Part shown: positions 11,690 to 20,032 of the stretch, piece after piece
Layout: each line of letters begins with the position of its first letter
Position numbering within the stretch: position 1 is the stretch's first letter
NCBI GenBank assembly: GCA_963971425.1
Contig: OZ020516.1
Span: forward strand, 36,506,199 to 36,570,198
Source: Bryoerythrophyllum caledonicum
Lineage: Eukaryota; Streptophyta; Bryopsida; Pottiales; Pottiaceae
Length of the DNA stretch: 64,000 bases
Direction of reading: 5' to 3'
Made by a program: the position numbers and the translations under genes
Notes under the pieces: generated by a model
Databases searched by the model: none
What the model was told of the DNA's origin: nothing
Seen by the model: the letters and a program-made list of their open reading frames with translations, nothing else

Positions 11690-11965
11690 CAAGCCTTAAT
11701 TAAACTTTGATTAAATTAACTAATTTCGCATAATAATAATGAATTAATACTTAAGATAATTAAATTTAAATAATATGATTAACCTTAATTAATCCACTTA
11801 ATCTTAGTTAAGCTAATTAATTACAATTAGACTAGTTAATCTTACTTAACACAATTAACCTTGATTAAGATAATTAATTCCCTAATTAACCACAATCCCA
11901 CATACCCTTACCCTTACATACCCTAACCACTTCATACCCTTCTCCTATATACCCTTACTCCCTTT
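11690..11965. repeat. Low-complexity TTAATTAA / ATACCCTTA segment in LTR 1
   Basis: About 200 bp are made mostly of TTAATTAA-like words, followed by several copies of ATACCCTTA-like words (11908-11965) that resemble degenerate plant telomere repeat. A second TATA-like string, TATATAG, lies on the minus strand near 11945-11951. The segment recurs at +8610 steps in each LTR. Confidence 0.6.
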
Positions 11966-12830
11966 GAAATCATTTCTCTAACCTCTCATTAAGTACAAAC
12001 CGAACTCAAACTCTCTTTTAAGCTCTTGATTAACCTTATAATTCAAAATACCACTACGGTTTCATACAAACTCGGAATGAGTCGTGCTATAGCTACTTGA
12101 AAAGCCACTAAAATACACCACACACACACCAAATTTCACCTCCAAAAACCCATCTGGCCAGCCGCTATGTGCAATCAAAGTTACTTCTTATAAAAACTCA
12201 AATCAGCTGACCCCTCTTCTTTCAAACTAGTGCTATGACTTCACAAAAGCTCGAAATAGAGCATAAGATAGCTCTTTGGAAAGCTATTTACAGTGTACAA
12301 ACACTCACCAAAGATGTCATTTAGATATACTTTGTACAACTTGCTACAAGGCTTCAAACCTACTGCTCATGAAAACATGGGGCAGCAGACCCCCTTGTGT
12401 TCGACAAGGCGCCGTTCACTCATACTTTCAGCTCTAAGACCGAGTGATAGCTTCATAGAGAGCTAACAACAAGGGCTACAACATACTCAAAATTCAAAAC
12501 AAACTAAAACAAACACAACCCGAGAGAGCCCCCGCAGTCCAGCCCCTCCTTGGTAAGGAAGAACCCAACCCCCAAAACGGGGAAAGGAGCCAATCACAAC
12601 TAACCTCAGCCCATTCAAAGGCCACATGGGCATCTTAAACCCCATTGGTTGCCCAAATTCTCCCCCTTATCAACTCTTATCATCCCCCTATCCTTTCTAT
12701 CCTTTGTATTTTTAAATACTAACTACCTGGTCATCAATCTAAAGACCGGGTTTCTTCAACAACAACAACTAACTACATATATATTAAGAAAAATAACAAC
12801 AAATGGTCTCAACTTCAGCCCCTAGATGGA

Positions 12831-13262
12831 TTAAACATGTAAAAAGTCAAGAATCTCACGAAGAACAGCAGCAATGTAACTTGATCGCCTTTCACTACCC
12901 AAGTGTCTGAGCGGGCCTTGAAGCCAAAGACGGTGACCAAGGTCATTGGACAAGCGGGTTACCATTTGACCTTCGTTAGTGTTTTGAAAACACCCTTCAA
13001 ACACCACTTGATGGCCTTCGATAAGCACATCTCCAACCTCCAAGACGATTACTAAAGTTCTTGCCTCCGGTTGTAAACTTCTTAAACTTGTCAAAGGAAC
13101 TTGTTGAGGATCAAAAGCGGTACGTGGTTGAACACGACGCTCAGAAGGCCCTGCTTCCTCTCGCTCACGCCGCCTTGATGTCGATGGTTGAGAAAGTTGA
13201 ATTAGATCATCCGGTGAGTGAGCTAAAGGAAACTCCCAATCATCAGGGTCTTGAGAAGCCAT
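12831..13262 (-). CDS. LTR-encoded 143-aa open frame, unit 1
   Basis: An open frame of 143 codons lying wholly inside the LTR on the same strand as gag and pol, starting 603 nt from the LTR's transcriptional 5' end. A TATAAAAGG box lies 83 nt before its ATG. The first 50 residues are polar and rich in Ser, Arg, Glu and Pro; the rest looks foldable, with RTLVIVLEVGDVLIEGHQ and a C-terminal helix-like ILDFLHV. No cysteine motif, signal peptide or known domain was recognised. Depending on which TATA box is used it would lie in U3 (read near the 3' end of the genomic RNA) or at the start of the leader. It could be a chance frame, but its length in a long LTR is notable. Confidence 0.45.
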   Translation of the reverse strand: MASQDPDDWEFPLAHSPDDLIQLSQPSTSRRREREEAGPSERRVQPRTAFDPQQVPLTSLRSLQPEARTLVIVLEVGDVLIEGHQVVFEGCFQNTNEGQMVTRLSNDLGHRLWLQGPLRHLGSERRSSYIAAVLREILDFLHV

Positions 13263-13344
13263 ACTATCAACCTATAGAAACTAAGAAGAAACAATCCAAA
13301 CTAATAATGACCTGAAGTAATGCATAAGGCACGGCAACCATCTA

Positions 13345-13353
13345 CCTTTTATA
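13345..13353 (-). promoter_or_regulatory. TATA box in the LTR
   Basis: TATAAAAGG on the minus strand is the best TATA match in the LTR. Start of transcription would be expected about 30 nt further (near 13315-13320). The same box is at 21955-21963, 30565-30573, 39175-39183, 47785-47793 and 56395-56403. Weaker candidates are TATATAT near 12777-12785 and TATATAG near 11945-11951. Confidence 0.5.
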
Positions 13354-13509
13354 TGTTTTTCGATAACTTCATCAAGAAGCTTGCCTTTCCTAACATTAAC
13401 TCAATGGCATTTCTTTAATTGGAAACGGCTAAGCAAATTTAAGTAGCCATAGATGCCTTTCCATCTAAAAGATGGTCTACAGTAAAGTCAGATTAAGAAA
13501 ACAAACGAC

Positions 13510-13704
13510 TTATCTGTAGCAGTATAAGACTATTGCAGGCTCGATGATAATCGCCAAGTTGCAGACTTGGTTGGCTGTTAGAGCCCGTTTGTTATCCGCC
13601 GACTGATTCCGAGTTCGAGTCTCATTGAACTCGTTGAACTGTTCGGGCGGCTGCGGCTTGGCACTTGCTAGTGAGAGCAGGAAAATAAGCAGCCAACTGG
13701 CCAC
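13510..13704 (-). CDS. Short LTR open frame with hydrophobic N-terminus (64 aa)
   Basis: The N-terminus MASWLLIFLLSLASAKP looks like a secretion signal peptide; the rest is polar and ends with another hydrophobic patch. It lies upstream of the TATAAAAGG box and antisense to a tRNA-like stretch (13561-13625), so a chance frame is quite possible. Copies are at 22120-22314, 30730-30924, 39340-39534, 47950-48144 and 56560-56754; residue 62 is Cys in the first four and Tyr in the last two. Confidence 0.2.
   Translation of the reverse strand: MASWLLIFLLSLASAKPQPPEQFNEFNETRTRNQSADNKRALTANQVCNLAIIIEPAIVLYCYR
13561..13625 (+). repeat. Degenerate tRNA-like (possibly tRNA-Asn-derived) stretch in LTR
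   Basis: On the + strand a D-arm-like TTGGCTGTTAGAGC is followed by an anticodon-loop-like TTGTTAT (GTT would be Asn) and a T-loop-like GAGTTCGAGTCTC, at roughly tRNA spacing. The stems do not pair well, so it is not a functional tRNA as read. It recurs in each LTR. Confidence 0.3.
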
Positions 13705-13868
13705 CTACCTACCCCTGAGCTAGAGACAAGAGATGTAGTACATCCAAGCTAGGCTAACAAGCTCCAAATGTTCCCACATTGAATTAAACTGTAGGTCACT
13801 CTACGACCACACTTTTTGTATCTATATTATCTTTTTACATAGAGTAGTAATTTACAACACGACATACA

Positions 13869-13876
13869 CCCCCTCC
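13869..13876 (-). other. Polypurine tract of unit 1
   Basis: GGAGGGGG on the minus strand, four bases before the LTR end at 13864 and about 30 nt after the pol stop. This is where plus-strand DNA synthesis of the element is primed. Copies are at 22479-22486, 31089-31096, 39699-39706, 48309-48316 and 56919-56926. Confidence 0.8.
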
Positions 13877-13906
13877 AAACCTGCACATCTTTCGTGATGT
13901 GCCAAT

Positions 13907-16900
13907 CTAGTTTGGCTCTCCAACGTCGTCATCTTCATCAGTGTTGATTTCTTGATCAGCATCCTCTAGCTGATCTTCATCACTTGTTTCTGATATCTCA
14001 TTGTCTTCAAAGCTAAGCTCACCGTGACGCCTCTTGAATGCTTTGATTCTTTTTCCTGCCACCGGTATTCTTAGTTGAGTGCCATCCAACTCACGTAATG
14101 AATACGTGCCGTTTTCATGGACTTCCAGTACCACATAAGGTCCAAACCACCTTCGTGCAAATTTTCTAACAGTACTGTGCTGATGCTCCAAGCTACTGTC
14201 AAACACCAATACCCAATCCCCAGCTTGAATTGGTTTTGTTCTCAATCTATGAGTTTTGTCAAATCTTTCTTTGTTTTTGAGCCTTGCTGCCTTTAGCCTT
14301 TCTAATGCAGTTCTATGATTTTCAGGTAACCGCTCAAGTTGCTCTATCCGGAGCTCCAATAACCTCTCCCTTGATATTCCATCATTCCAATCTAAAAACG
14401 TCCATGTCGGTATTGAAGTCTCTGTTGGCATGATGGGTTTTTGGCCTAACATCAGCTCTGTTGGCATATAGCCTGTAACTGTGCTATGAGTGGTTCTATC
14501 AGCCCATAATGCAAATGGTAATAGTTTAGGCCACTGTTTTGGTCTCCCTTTACATGCTTTGACCAGAGCGTTAATGATGGGAGGATGCCCTCTCTCACTC
14601 TTACCATTTGCCTCAGGATTGTAAGCTGTTGTAAGTCTTAACTTTACTCCATATCTTTTGAAGAACTCGACAGCTTCGGCAGCATTTAACTCACCACGAT
14701 CTGCTCTCACCCTGCCGATACTACCATATCTGCTGAAAATGTCTTCAAGTATAAATCTACAAACTTCTTCTGTAGATTTGGTCCTCAAAGCCCTTCCTTC
14801 AACAAAGTTAGAGAGCTCTTCTCTAGCCAAAACAAGGTATTTCATGCCCCATAATCCCAATGGCATTGCAACCAAGTCAATCACCCACTGAAAATGTACT
14901 GCAAGTGGATAAGTAGGATGTAACTCATCTCTGTGTCTTACTTTTGATTGTAGTTGACACTCAGTGCAAGAACCAACAAATTCCTCCACATCTTTATACA
15001 AGCCCTTCCACCAATATCGTTCCTTGATCTTGTAATATGTGGCCCAAACTCCTCTATGCCCTGCCCAAAGAGTATCGTGAAACTCTTTAAGAACCTGACT
15101 CTTCAACTCTAAATCGTCAACTACTCTCAAAGGCACTCCATCTTCTCTTTTTGGCCTTTTCCACAATAAACCATCCCTCAGAAGATAATTATAGGCCTGG
15201 TGTCTAATATCTTTAAACGTTTTGTCTGACCAGCCTTGTTGCCTTCTCAAAGTGCTCAAATAGATGCCAATGTCTTTTAATTTATCTTGATATAGCTCTT
15301 CTTTGAATAGATAAATGTCACCACTTGCGTCTGCTCCATCAACTGCCAAAACATAGCCATAATCTTCATCGTCATCTTCCTCACCAATTTCTTGTGCCTT
15401 CATCTCGTCTTCACACATATACCTGGCTCTGGATAGCATATCAGCTACTGAGTTTTTCTTGCCAGTAATATGAACTAACACAGGATTTAGTGATCGAATG
15501 TAGGCTATCCACCGTAGCATAGCAATGTCTGGAGTAGAACAATTGGCAACCATACCAATTAATGGCAAACAGTCAGTCTCCAAGATGACATTTGCACCTA
15601 TCAAGTAGTTTCTATCTGCTTTTAGTGCCGTTAGTGCCCCTAAAAGTTCCCTCTTCACTTGTGGATATGCTCTTTGACGCTCTGTAAGAATCCTTGCTCC
15701 AAATCTTATTGCAAATCTTCTTCCTTCTGCATCGTCTTGGCCAATAGCCCAACCTGTAGCAATTGGGCTAGTATCAACTATCACAATTATTGGTCTGCCA
15801 CTATCATATTGAACTTGTCTTAGAATTGGTGAAGACTTCAAAATGTCCTTTAATCCTTCCATTGCTAGCTCTTGATCATGCCCCCATCTAAACTTCACTC
15901 CCTTTTTCAAGAGTTTGTATAGTGGATCAGCCACATGAGCAAAATGTAGTACCCAAATCTGATAAAACACACATGCGCCTAAAAACCTCCTTACTTCGGT
16001 AATGCTACTGCATGCTTTCATTCTAGCAATAGCATCTACTTTCTCAGGGTTAGGTTTTCTCCCATATCTTCCGCATAAGTGCCCAACTACCACAATTTCT
16101 CCGACACCAAACTTAGACTTGTCAATGGACAATGTTAAATCCACCTCTTCAAGCCTTCCCAGAATCATCTCCACATCTGCAATATGGTCTATTACAAATC
16201 TCCTGCAACCATCTTCATCCTTAGATAAGTCTCTTGCCTCTTCCTTGCAGCCCTTGATCGGTATGTCATCAACAAAAGGTATTGTCTTCTCAGGTACAAA
16301 GTCTTTTAAAATGCGGTTCATGGCATTTTGCATGTGAGCCACTGAGTTTGTGGCACCTTGAGGCAATGTGCACATCCTTACAAGTCCCAATGGAGTCTTC
16401 ATGGTTGTCAAATCCCTACTTTCATTTGCAAGTTGGAATTGATCATAACCTGAATATAAGTCTCCAATAGAATAGATGGCATGTCCTGCAAATGCTTCAG
16501 CCACTTCATCCACGACCGGTCCAGACCCTTTGTTTCTGATAGTAACCTTATTAGCCGGCTGCATGTCTTGTATGAATCTTAATGCCCCTGATTTCTTTGG
16601 CACTGTAAACCAACGGTTGGAGTATGGAGCCATAGAAGGTTCAAGTATGCCCATTCGTACTTTTTCCTTCAGTAGATTCACCAACTTTGGCAACAAAGCC
16701 CTTGGCACTGGTATTGGCTTCAAATCCCATGGGACATGTGGCACTGTAAAAATAACCATTGGTGCAATTACATTAGGTTGCACACATCCAATTTCATCTG
16801 GTGATGACGCAAATGCTTTGCCATGTTTAGAGAGCATGTCTCGGAATCTCTTCTTCTCTGGTTCATTCAAGAATTCACCCCCTCCAATCTCTAGCTTGCC

Positions 16901-17467
16901 AATTGTCTCATTAGTGAACTTGTGCCCAATCTTCCTTGATTCTCTAAGTCCTGGTTCCTTCTCCGCCTGTTTAATGTGATCATCAGTGTCAGGTGGCAAT
17001 TGTGTTGCTACGGGCTTCACTTTCTTTGCCACTGTCTTGTACTTGGTGTTAACATCAGCTTCAAAGTATGCACCATGGCTCTCAACCAATCCAATAGTTG
17101 TTGCTGATTCTAAAAGCTCGTCAAAGAGTTCCCTTGAATGAACCTCAACGACAACATTACTAGGCGTTGGCTTTTGGTCAAGTACACCTTCTAAAATCGT
17201 AACAATGTCATCAGAAAATCCTTCTTCTTCTATCACTCCAACAATATTCTCGTCATCCAATACCACACCCATTTTTTTGAATTTTTCTCCAATTTTCTTA
17301 ACTGCCTTCTTTCCTACTGAATCCAAATCTTCAATCCTCACAAAAGTTACAAGGCTATCTTCTGTAACATTTAAAACCACACGACCTCTACTATTTACAT
17401 TGGGGAATGAAACTGTTGAGAAACCCCTTGCACCCGCGGACCCCCATCTTCCACGTGTGCAATCTAG
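13907..17467 (-). CDS. pol: Gypsy-type Pol (reverse transcriptase, RNase H, integrase), unit 1
   Basis: The frame is entered by -1 frameshift from gag at 17467; 29 codons precede the GTG at 17380, from which residues are numbered (1157 to the stop). Reverse transcriptase: motif A SIGDLYSGYDQF with D307, motif B LPQGATNS (339-346), motif C FVDD (369-372). RNase H: D536, E578, D603 and D647. Integrase: zinc finger H768, H775, C805, C808; catalytic D835, D894 and E929. The acidic C-terminal tail (about 1121-1157) has no chromodomain. RT-RNase H-IN order is that of Ty3/Gypsy. The integrase wording (YLVLAREELSNFVEGRALR) reminds me of elements of agaric fungi and non-seed plants, from memory only. 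Copy-specific residues: E882 (G in all other copies), I534, M977, T616, A901, D109, R383. The frame is intact with all catalytic residues present. Confidence 0.92.
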   Translation of the reverse strand, partial: LDCTRGRWGSAGARGFSTVSFPNVNSRGRVVLNVTEDSLVTFVRIEDLDSVGKKAVKKIGEKFKKMGVVLDDENIVGVIEEEGFSDDIVTILEGVLDQKPTPSNVVVEVHSRELFDELLESATTIGLVESHGAYFEADVNTKYKTVAKKVKPVATQLPPDTDDHIKQAEKEPGLRESRKIGHKFTNETIGKLEIGGGEFLNEPEKKRFRDMLSKHGKAFASSPDEIGCVQPNVIAPMVIFTVPHVPWDLKPIPVPRALLPKLVNLLKEKVRMGILEPSMAPYSNRWFTVPKKSGALRFIQDMQPANKVTIRNKGSGPVVDEVAEAFAGHAIYSIGDLYSGYDQFQLANESRDLTTMKTPLGLVRMCTLPQGATNSVAHMQNAMNRILKDFVPEKTIPFVDDIPIKGCKEEARDLSKDEDGCRRFVIDHIADVEMILGRLEEVDLTLSIDKSKFGVGEIVVVGHLCGRYGRKPNPEKVDAIARMKACSSITEVRRFLGACVFYQIWVLHFAHVADPLYKLLKKGVKFRWGHDQELAMEGLKDILKSSPILRQVQYDSGRPIIVIVDTSPIATGWAIGQDDAEGRRFAIRFGARILTERQRAYPQVKRELLGALTALKADRNYLIGANVILETDCLPLIGMVANCSTPDIAMLRWIAYIRSLNPVLVHITGKKNSVADMLSRARYMCEDEMKAQEIGEEDDDEDYGYVLAVDGADASGDIYLFKEELYQDKLKDIGIYLSTLRRQQGWSDKTFKDIRHQAYNYLLRDGLLWKRPKREDGVPLRVVDDLELKSQVLKEFHDTLWAGHRGVWATYYKIKERYWWKGLYKDVEEFVGSCTECQLQSKVRHRDELHPTYPLAVHFQWVIDLVAMPLGLWGMKYLVLAREELSNFVEGRALRTKSTEEVCRFILEDIFSRYGSIGRVRADRGELNAAEAVEFFKRYGVKLRLTTAYNPEANGKSERGHPPIINALVKACKGRPKQWPKLLPFALWADRTTHSTVTGYMPTELMLGQKPIMPTETSIPTWTFLDWNDGISRERLLELRIEQLERLPENHRTALERLKAARLKNKERFDKTHRLRTKPIQAGDWVLVFDSSLEHQHSTVRKFARRWFGPYVVLEVHENGTYSLRELDGTQLRIPVAGKRIKAFKRRHGELSFEDNEISETSDEDQLEDADQEINTDEDDDVGEPN

Positions 17468-17473
17468 AAACCC
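17428..17473 (-). promoter_or_regulatory. -1 ribosomal frameshift signal at the gag/pol junction, unit 1
   Basis: In the gag frame the last codons read CAG GGT TTC TAG, so GGGTTTC (17467-17473) is a canonical X_XXY_YYZ heptamer directly before the stop. Four nt later a stem-loop starts: TTGCAC-A-CGTGGA, loop AGATGGGGG, TCCGCG-G-GTGCAA (17428-17462), that is 12 base pairs interrupted by one A-G mismatch and including one G-T pair. Pol is in the -1 frame and is closed upstream by a stop at 17483-17485, so the frames overlap by only about 19 nt around the heptamer. Predicted Gag-Pol length is 818 + 29 + 1157 = 2004 residues. Confidence 0.85.
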
Positions 17474-19920
17474 TGAAAGTTTTCAGAGTCATCGATCATG
17501 GGTGCTTCTCTAAGTTGGGCTCTATGTCTCTCGTGATTTGGCTTCACAGTGAGAAACTGCACTGCTTTCTTTCCATCACAACTTCGAATTCTAGCATAGT
17601 GTGAGCCATCATCCAATACCTTAGTCCCCATCCTTGTAGCAGTGATATATGGTTGTCCCAAAATAATCGGATACGTACCATTGTTCTGCACAAAGAAGTT
17701 TTGTTCCACTTCAACATCTCCAATCTTGGTCTTCACAGCTGGACATGCACCACAAAGACCCCCTCTCTCGTTATTCGCTGCTCGCAAGACCCATCCATGG
17801 TTGATGTCAATGGGCCACTTACCCTTTTCATAGATCTTCCTTGAGATTATGTTAATCTCAGATCCATGATCAACTAGAGCCAATATAGACTCATCCAAGT
17901 CTCCAAGCTTCACACGTGTCTCTGTTGTAGCTCTGGCCCAGAATGGTTGAGTGTAAGTTCGCACTGTTTCATCCTCATGTTCTCCCCAAAACTCTCCACC
18001 CATACAACACGTCATTGCAATCTCTTCAGGAGAAGCGTCAGCCTTTGCCTCCTCTGGTTTCTTCGCAATGAATTCTAAGGAAAACATTTGCAAGACTTCA
18101 TCCTCCATTTCTGCATCCAAAAGATTTGAAACATCTTCCACATCCTTCTCCCTTGAACTTGTAGAGTCACACATCATGACAAATACTTGCCCAATCTCAT
18201 CTTCCTCATCTTTGGTCACGTGAGTATCTATCGCCTTTGCCATCACTGTCTCTGCTGTCATTTGTCTCTTTCTCTTGATAACATCTATTATGAGCTCGTG
18301 AAAGTCTTTCTTGGCGATGCCAAAAGCTTCTCTCAAAGTGAATTCAATCTTTGCATCAAGAATCCTCTCTTCAAGAATGCCCTTCATATCAATTGAAGAT
18401 TCAATATCGGATTGAAGTTTGTAGGCTGGGACTTTACCTCTTCCCTTTGCAGAATCTTCTTTCTCCTTTCCCTTCTTACTGCTCATCCTTTCCTCCCATT
18501 TGTCCTTTGGTAGTGGTGCATTCCCTGGATGTAAGTTAGAAGGTCCAGCATCTTGCTTCTGGCGAGTGTGATTTGCTGGCCCTTGTGCTGGAGTGGTATC
18601 CTTGTTGCCTGAAGGCTTCCTCTTACTTACTGGCTCCGTTGTCTCTTCTTCTTCATCTCTGCCACGTTTGGCTTCGACCAACGCATCGCTAGGCAAATCG
18701 ACCCCTTGCTCATTATCCAGATATGCCCTGATGGTGATCGCGTCTACCGGATCATCCCATCCAGTAAGCTGTCTAATAGCTTGTGCTCCTCTGACCATCA
18801 GCTCTGTGGGTACATGAGATAAGATTTTCACCTTACTCTGCTCGACCTCAATGCTATAGGTTTCTGCTTCCTTGCCTTTTGAAGTACTGCCATTTTTCAA
18901 CCGCTCATCCATCAACTTCTTCATGCCCCCTCTTCCAAAGTTGGTATTCAAAACTTCTTCCGTCGAAGCATCTCTAATCCTTCCTTCTTTGAAAGAAATA
19001 ATGCCGTTCTTCATAGCATCTGTATACGACGTACAATCCCCACGCTTGTGGCTTGGATCATCACACCAAATGCACCTCATGACAAAATCTTTTTGTCCTC
19101 CACTTGGTTGTGAACCACTCGTTTTGGTATTCCTCATAAGCGTACTCATCTCCACCTTCAATTCCTTGATGCCCTTCATAAGCTCTTGAATTGTAGCATC
19201 ATCCACCGTTTTGCCCTTTGAGAAACCTGGAGGAGTAGAAGTAGGCTGTGTTGATGTTGAAGCTGTGTTTTCTACTATCGGTAAAACCTCTGTCCTTGCT
19301 CCAAGTCCTCTTGCCTTCACACGTTGTTGTTTGGCAATAATGCTCACCCCTTCTTCCAATCTCCTCCAATTAGTGGTAAACCCACTTTCGGTAGTACTAT
19401 CTGAGAGGAAGAGAAGCAATCTGTCTTCCAATGCTTCATCCGCAGCTTGTAGAAAAAGCTCAAACTTCTTCACCTCCAGAAGCCGCTTCTCAACCAAAGG
19501 TAACTGTCCAAACTTCTTCTCAAACTCTCTGAGTAATTCGTTAGGCCCCATGTGTTTGCCAGGCCGTTGTTCCACCCAATCAAGAAACCCTCTCTTGGAC
19601 ATCCTCTCCGTATCTTCATCAAAATACTCATCTCTGAGTCTTTCTTCAAATACAGCCCATGAGGGCACATCTATACCCTCATGCAACTGTCTGATCCTCT
19701 CCTTGATCTCAGGTACAACTGCAAGGTGAAAAGTCTCTATCATCCTTTCTCCAGCTACTTGATAAATCTCCATCTCGCACCCATAGACCCTCAAAAACTT
19801 CGAGACATTCTTGCCATCAAACCTCCTTAATTTGTTGATGACAGTCTTCAAAGCCTTCGTAGCTCCTTGTCCCGATGTATTAGCAGCTTGTTGGCCCATA
19901 AGCATCTGCATGGCCCTCAT
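17464..19920 (-). CDS. gag: Gag-protease polyprotein, unit 1
   Basis: An 818-residue frame. A capsid-like retrotransposon Gag region occupies about residues 25-200 (LRRFDG, SWAVFEERLRDEYF). A CCHC zinc knuckle follows at residues 283-296 (C-X2-C-X4-H-X4-C). A Lys/Glu-rich linker (about 415-500) leads to a helical segment at 510-555 (ILDAKIEFTLREAFGI), which I loosely recall from fungal-type Gypsy elements. A retroviral-type aspartic protease (about 670-790) carries ALVDHGSEINI with D684 and the flap/ILG-like PIILGQPYI near 751. The active site is D-H-G where D-S/T-G is usual. Protease is thus made with Gag and not only by frameshift. The start is the first ATG after an in-frame TAG (19939-19941). 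Copy-specific: K73, V431. Confidence 0.88.
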   Translation of the reverse strand: MRAMQMLMGQQAANTSGQGATKALKTVINKLRRFDGKNVSKFLRVYGCEMEIYQVAGERMIETFHLAVVPEIKERIRQLHEGIDVPSWAVFEERLRDEYFDEDTERMSKRGFLDWVEQRPGKHMGPNELLREFEKKFGQLPLVEKRLLEVKKFELFLQAADEALEDRLLLFLSDSTTESGFTTNWRRLEEGVSIIAKQQRVKARGLGARTEVLPIVENTASTSTQPTSTPPGFSKGKTVDDATIQELMKGIKELKVEMSTLMRNTKTSGSQPSGGQKDFVMRCIWCDDPSHKRGDCTSYTDAMKNGIISFKEGRIRDASTEEVLNTNFGRGGMKKLMDERLKNGSTSKGKEAETYSIEVEQSKVKILSHVPTELMVRGAQAIRQLTGWDDPVDAITIRAYLDNEQGVDLPSDALVEAKRGRDEEEETTEPVSKRKPSGNKDTTPAQGPANHTRQKQDAGPSNLHPGNAPLPKDKWEERMSSKKGKEKEDSAKGRGKVPAYKLQSDIESSIDMKGILEERILDAKIEFTLREAFGIAKKDFHELIIDVIKRKRQMTAETVMAKAIDTHVTKDEEDEIGQVFVMMCDSTSSREKDVEDVSNLLDAEMEDEVLQMFSLEFIAKKPEEAKADASPEEIAMTCCMGGEFWGEHEDETVRTYTQPFWARATTETRVKLGDLDESILALVDHGSEINIISRKIYEKGKWPIDINHGWVLRAANNERGGLCGACPAVKTKIGDVEVEQNFFVQNNGTYPIILGQPYITATRMGTKVLDDGSHYARIRSCDGKKAVQFLTVKPNHERHRAQLREAPMIDDSENFQGF

Positions 19921-19980
19921 AAACTCCTCCGCAAGATTCTAACCACCTCCACCACCTCGAGTCCCTCCAGAATCATCCAT
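19921..19980 (-). other. In-frame upstream ATG and TAG before gag, unit 1
   Basis: An ATG at 19980 opens a frame identical in phase to gag: 13 codons, Gly-rich, then TAG (19939-19941), six more codons, then the gag ATG at 19920. All six units carry the same TAG. Either gag starts at 19920 and this is a small upstream frame, or the founder copy lost the original start region to a stop mutation. Confidence 0.6.
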
Positions 19981-20012
19981 CTTTCCCTAACCAAACCAAA
20001 TGCCTTGAAGCT

Positions 20013-20030
20013 CTCTCAGTGGAAGCACCA
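20013..20030 (-). other. Primer-binding site, unit 1
   Basis: Two bases inside the LTR 2 border the minus strand reads TGGTGCTTCCACTGAGAG. The leading TGG would pair with the CCA end of a tRNA whose 3' end is GGAAGCACCA. It is not the initiator-Met site (TGGTATCAGAG). I cannot name the primer tRNA. Copies are at 28623-28640, 37233-37250, 45843-45860, 54453-54470 and 63063-63080. Confidence 0.65.
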
Positions 20031-20032
20031 AA

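Larger units (their letters stand above)
11423..13864 (-). repeat. LTR 1 (2442 bp)
   Basis: Starts TGTCGTGT and ends ACACGACA, a perfect 8-bp terminal inverted repeat with the canonical TG..CA ends. The right end is followed by the polypurine tract of unit 1 (CCCCCTCC on the + strand). The left border is the point where homology to the other copies starts (11423 matches 20033). Inside are a 143-codon open frame (12831-13262, minus), a TATAAAAGG box (13345-13353, minus), a degenerate tRNA-like stretch on the + strand, and an AT-rich TTAATTAA-type segment at about 11690-11890. Confidence 0.93.

Noticed and set aside
13061..13315. 84-codon + strand frame in the LTR
   Set aside because: Antisense to the 143-codon frame, which is longer and lies on the strand of the element's genes; no signal supports it.
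11423..13864. Envelope gene between pol and the LTR
   Set aside because: Only about 40 nt separate the pol stop from the LTR; the short LTR frame with a hydrophobic start is far too small.
13907..14030. Chromodomain at the Pol C-terminus
   Set aside because: The tail is acidic (Asp/Glu-rich) with no aromatic cage or chromodomain fold signature.
14658..19729. Several + strand open frames of 60-172 codons inside unit 1 (and at 8610-bp steps in the others)
   Set aside because: They lie antisense to intact gag and pol and follow from the codon use of those genes; no domain was recognised.
20013..20030. Initiator-Met tRNA primer site
   Set aside because: The sequence after TGG does not match TGGTATCAGAG.
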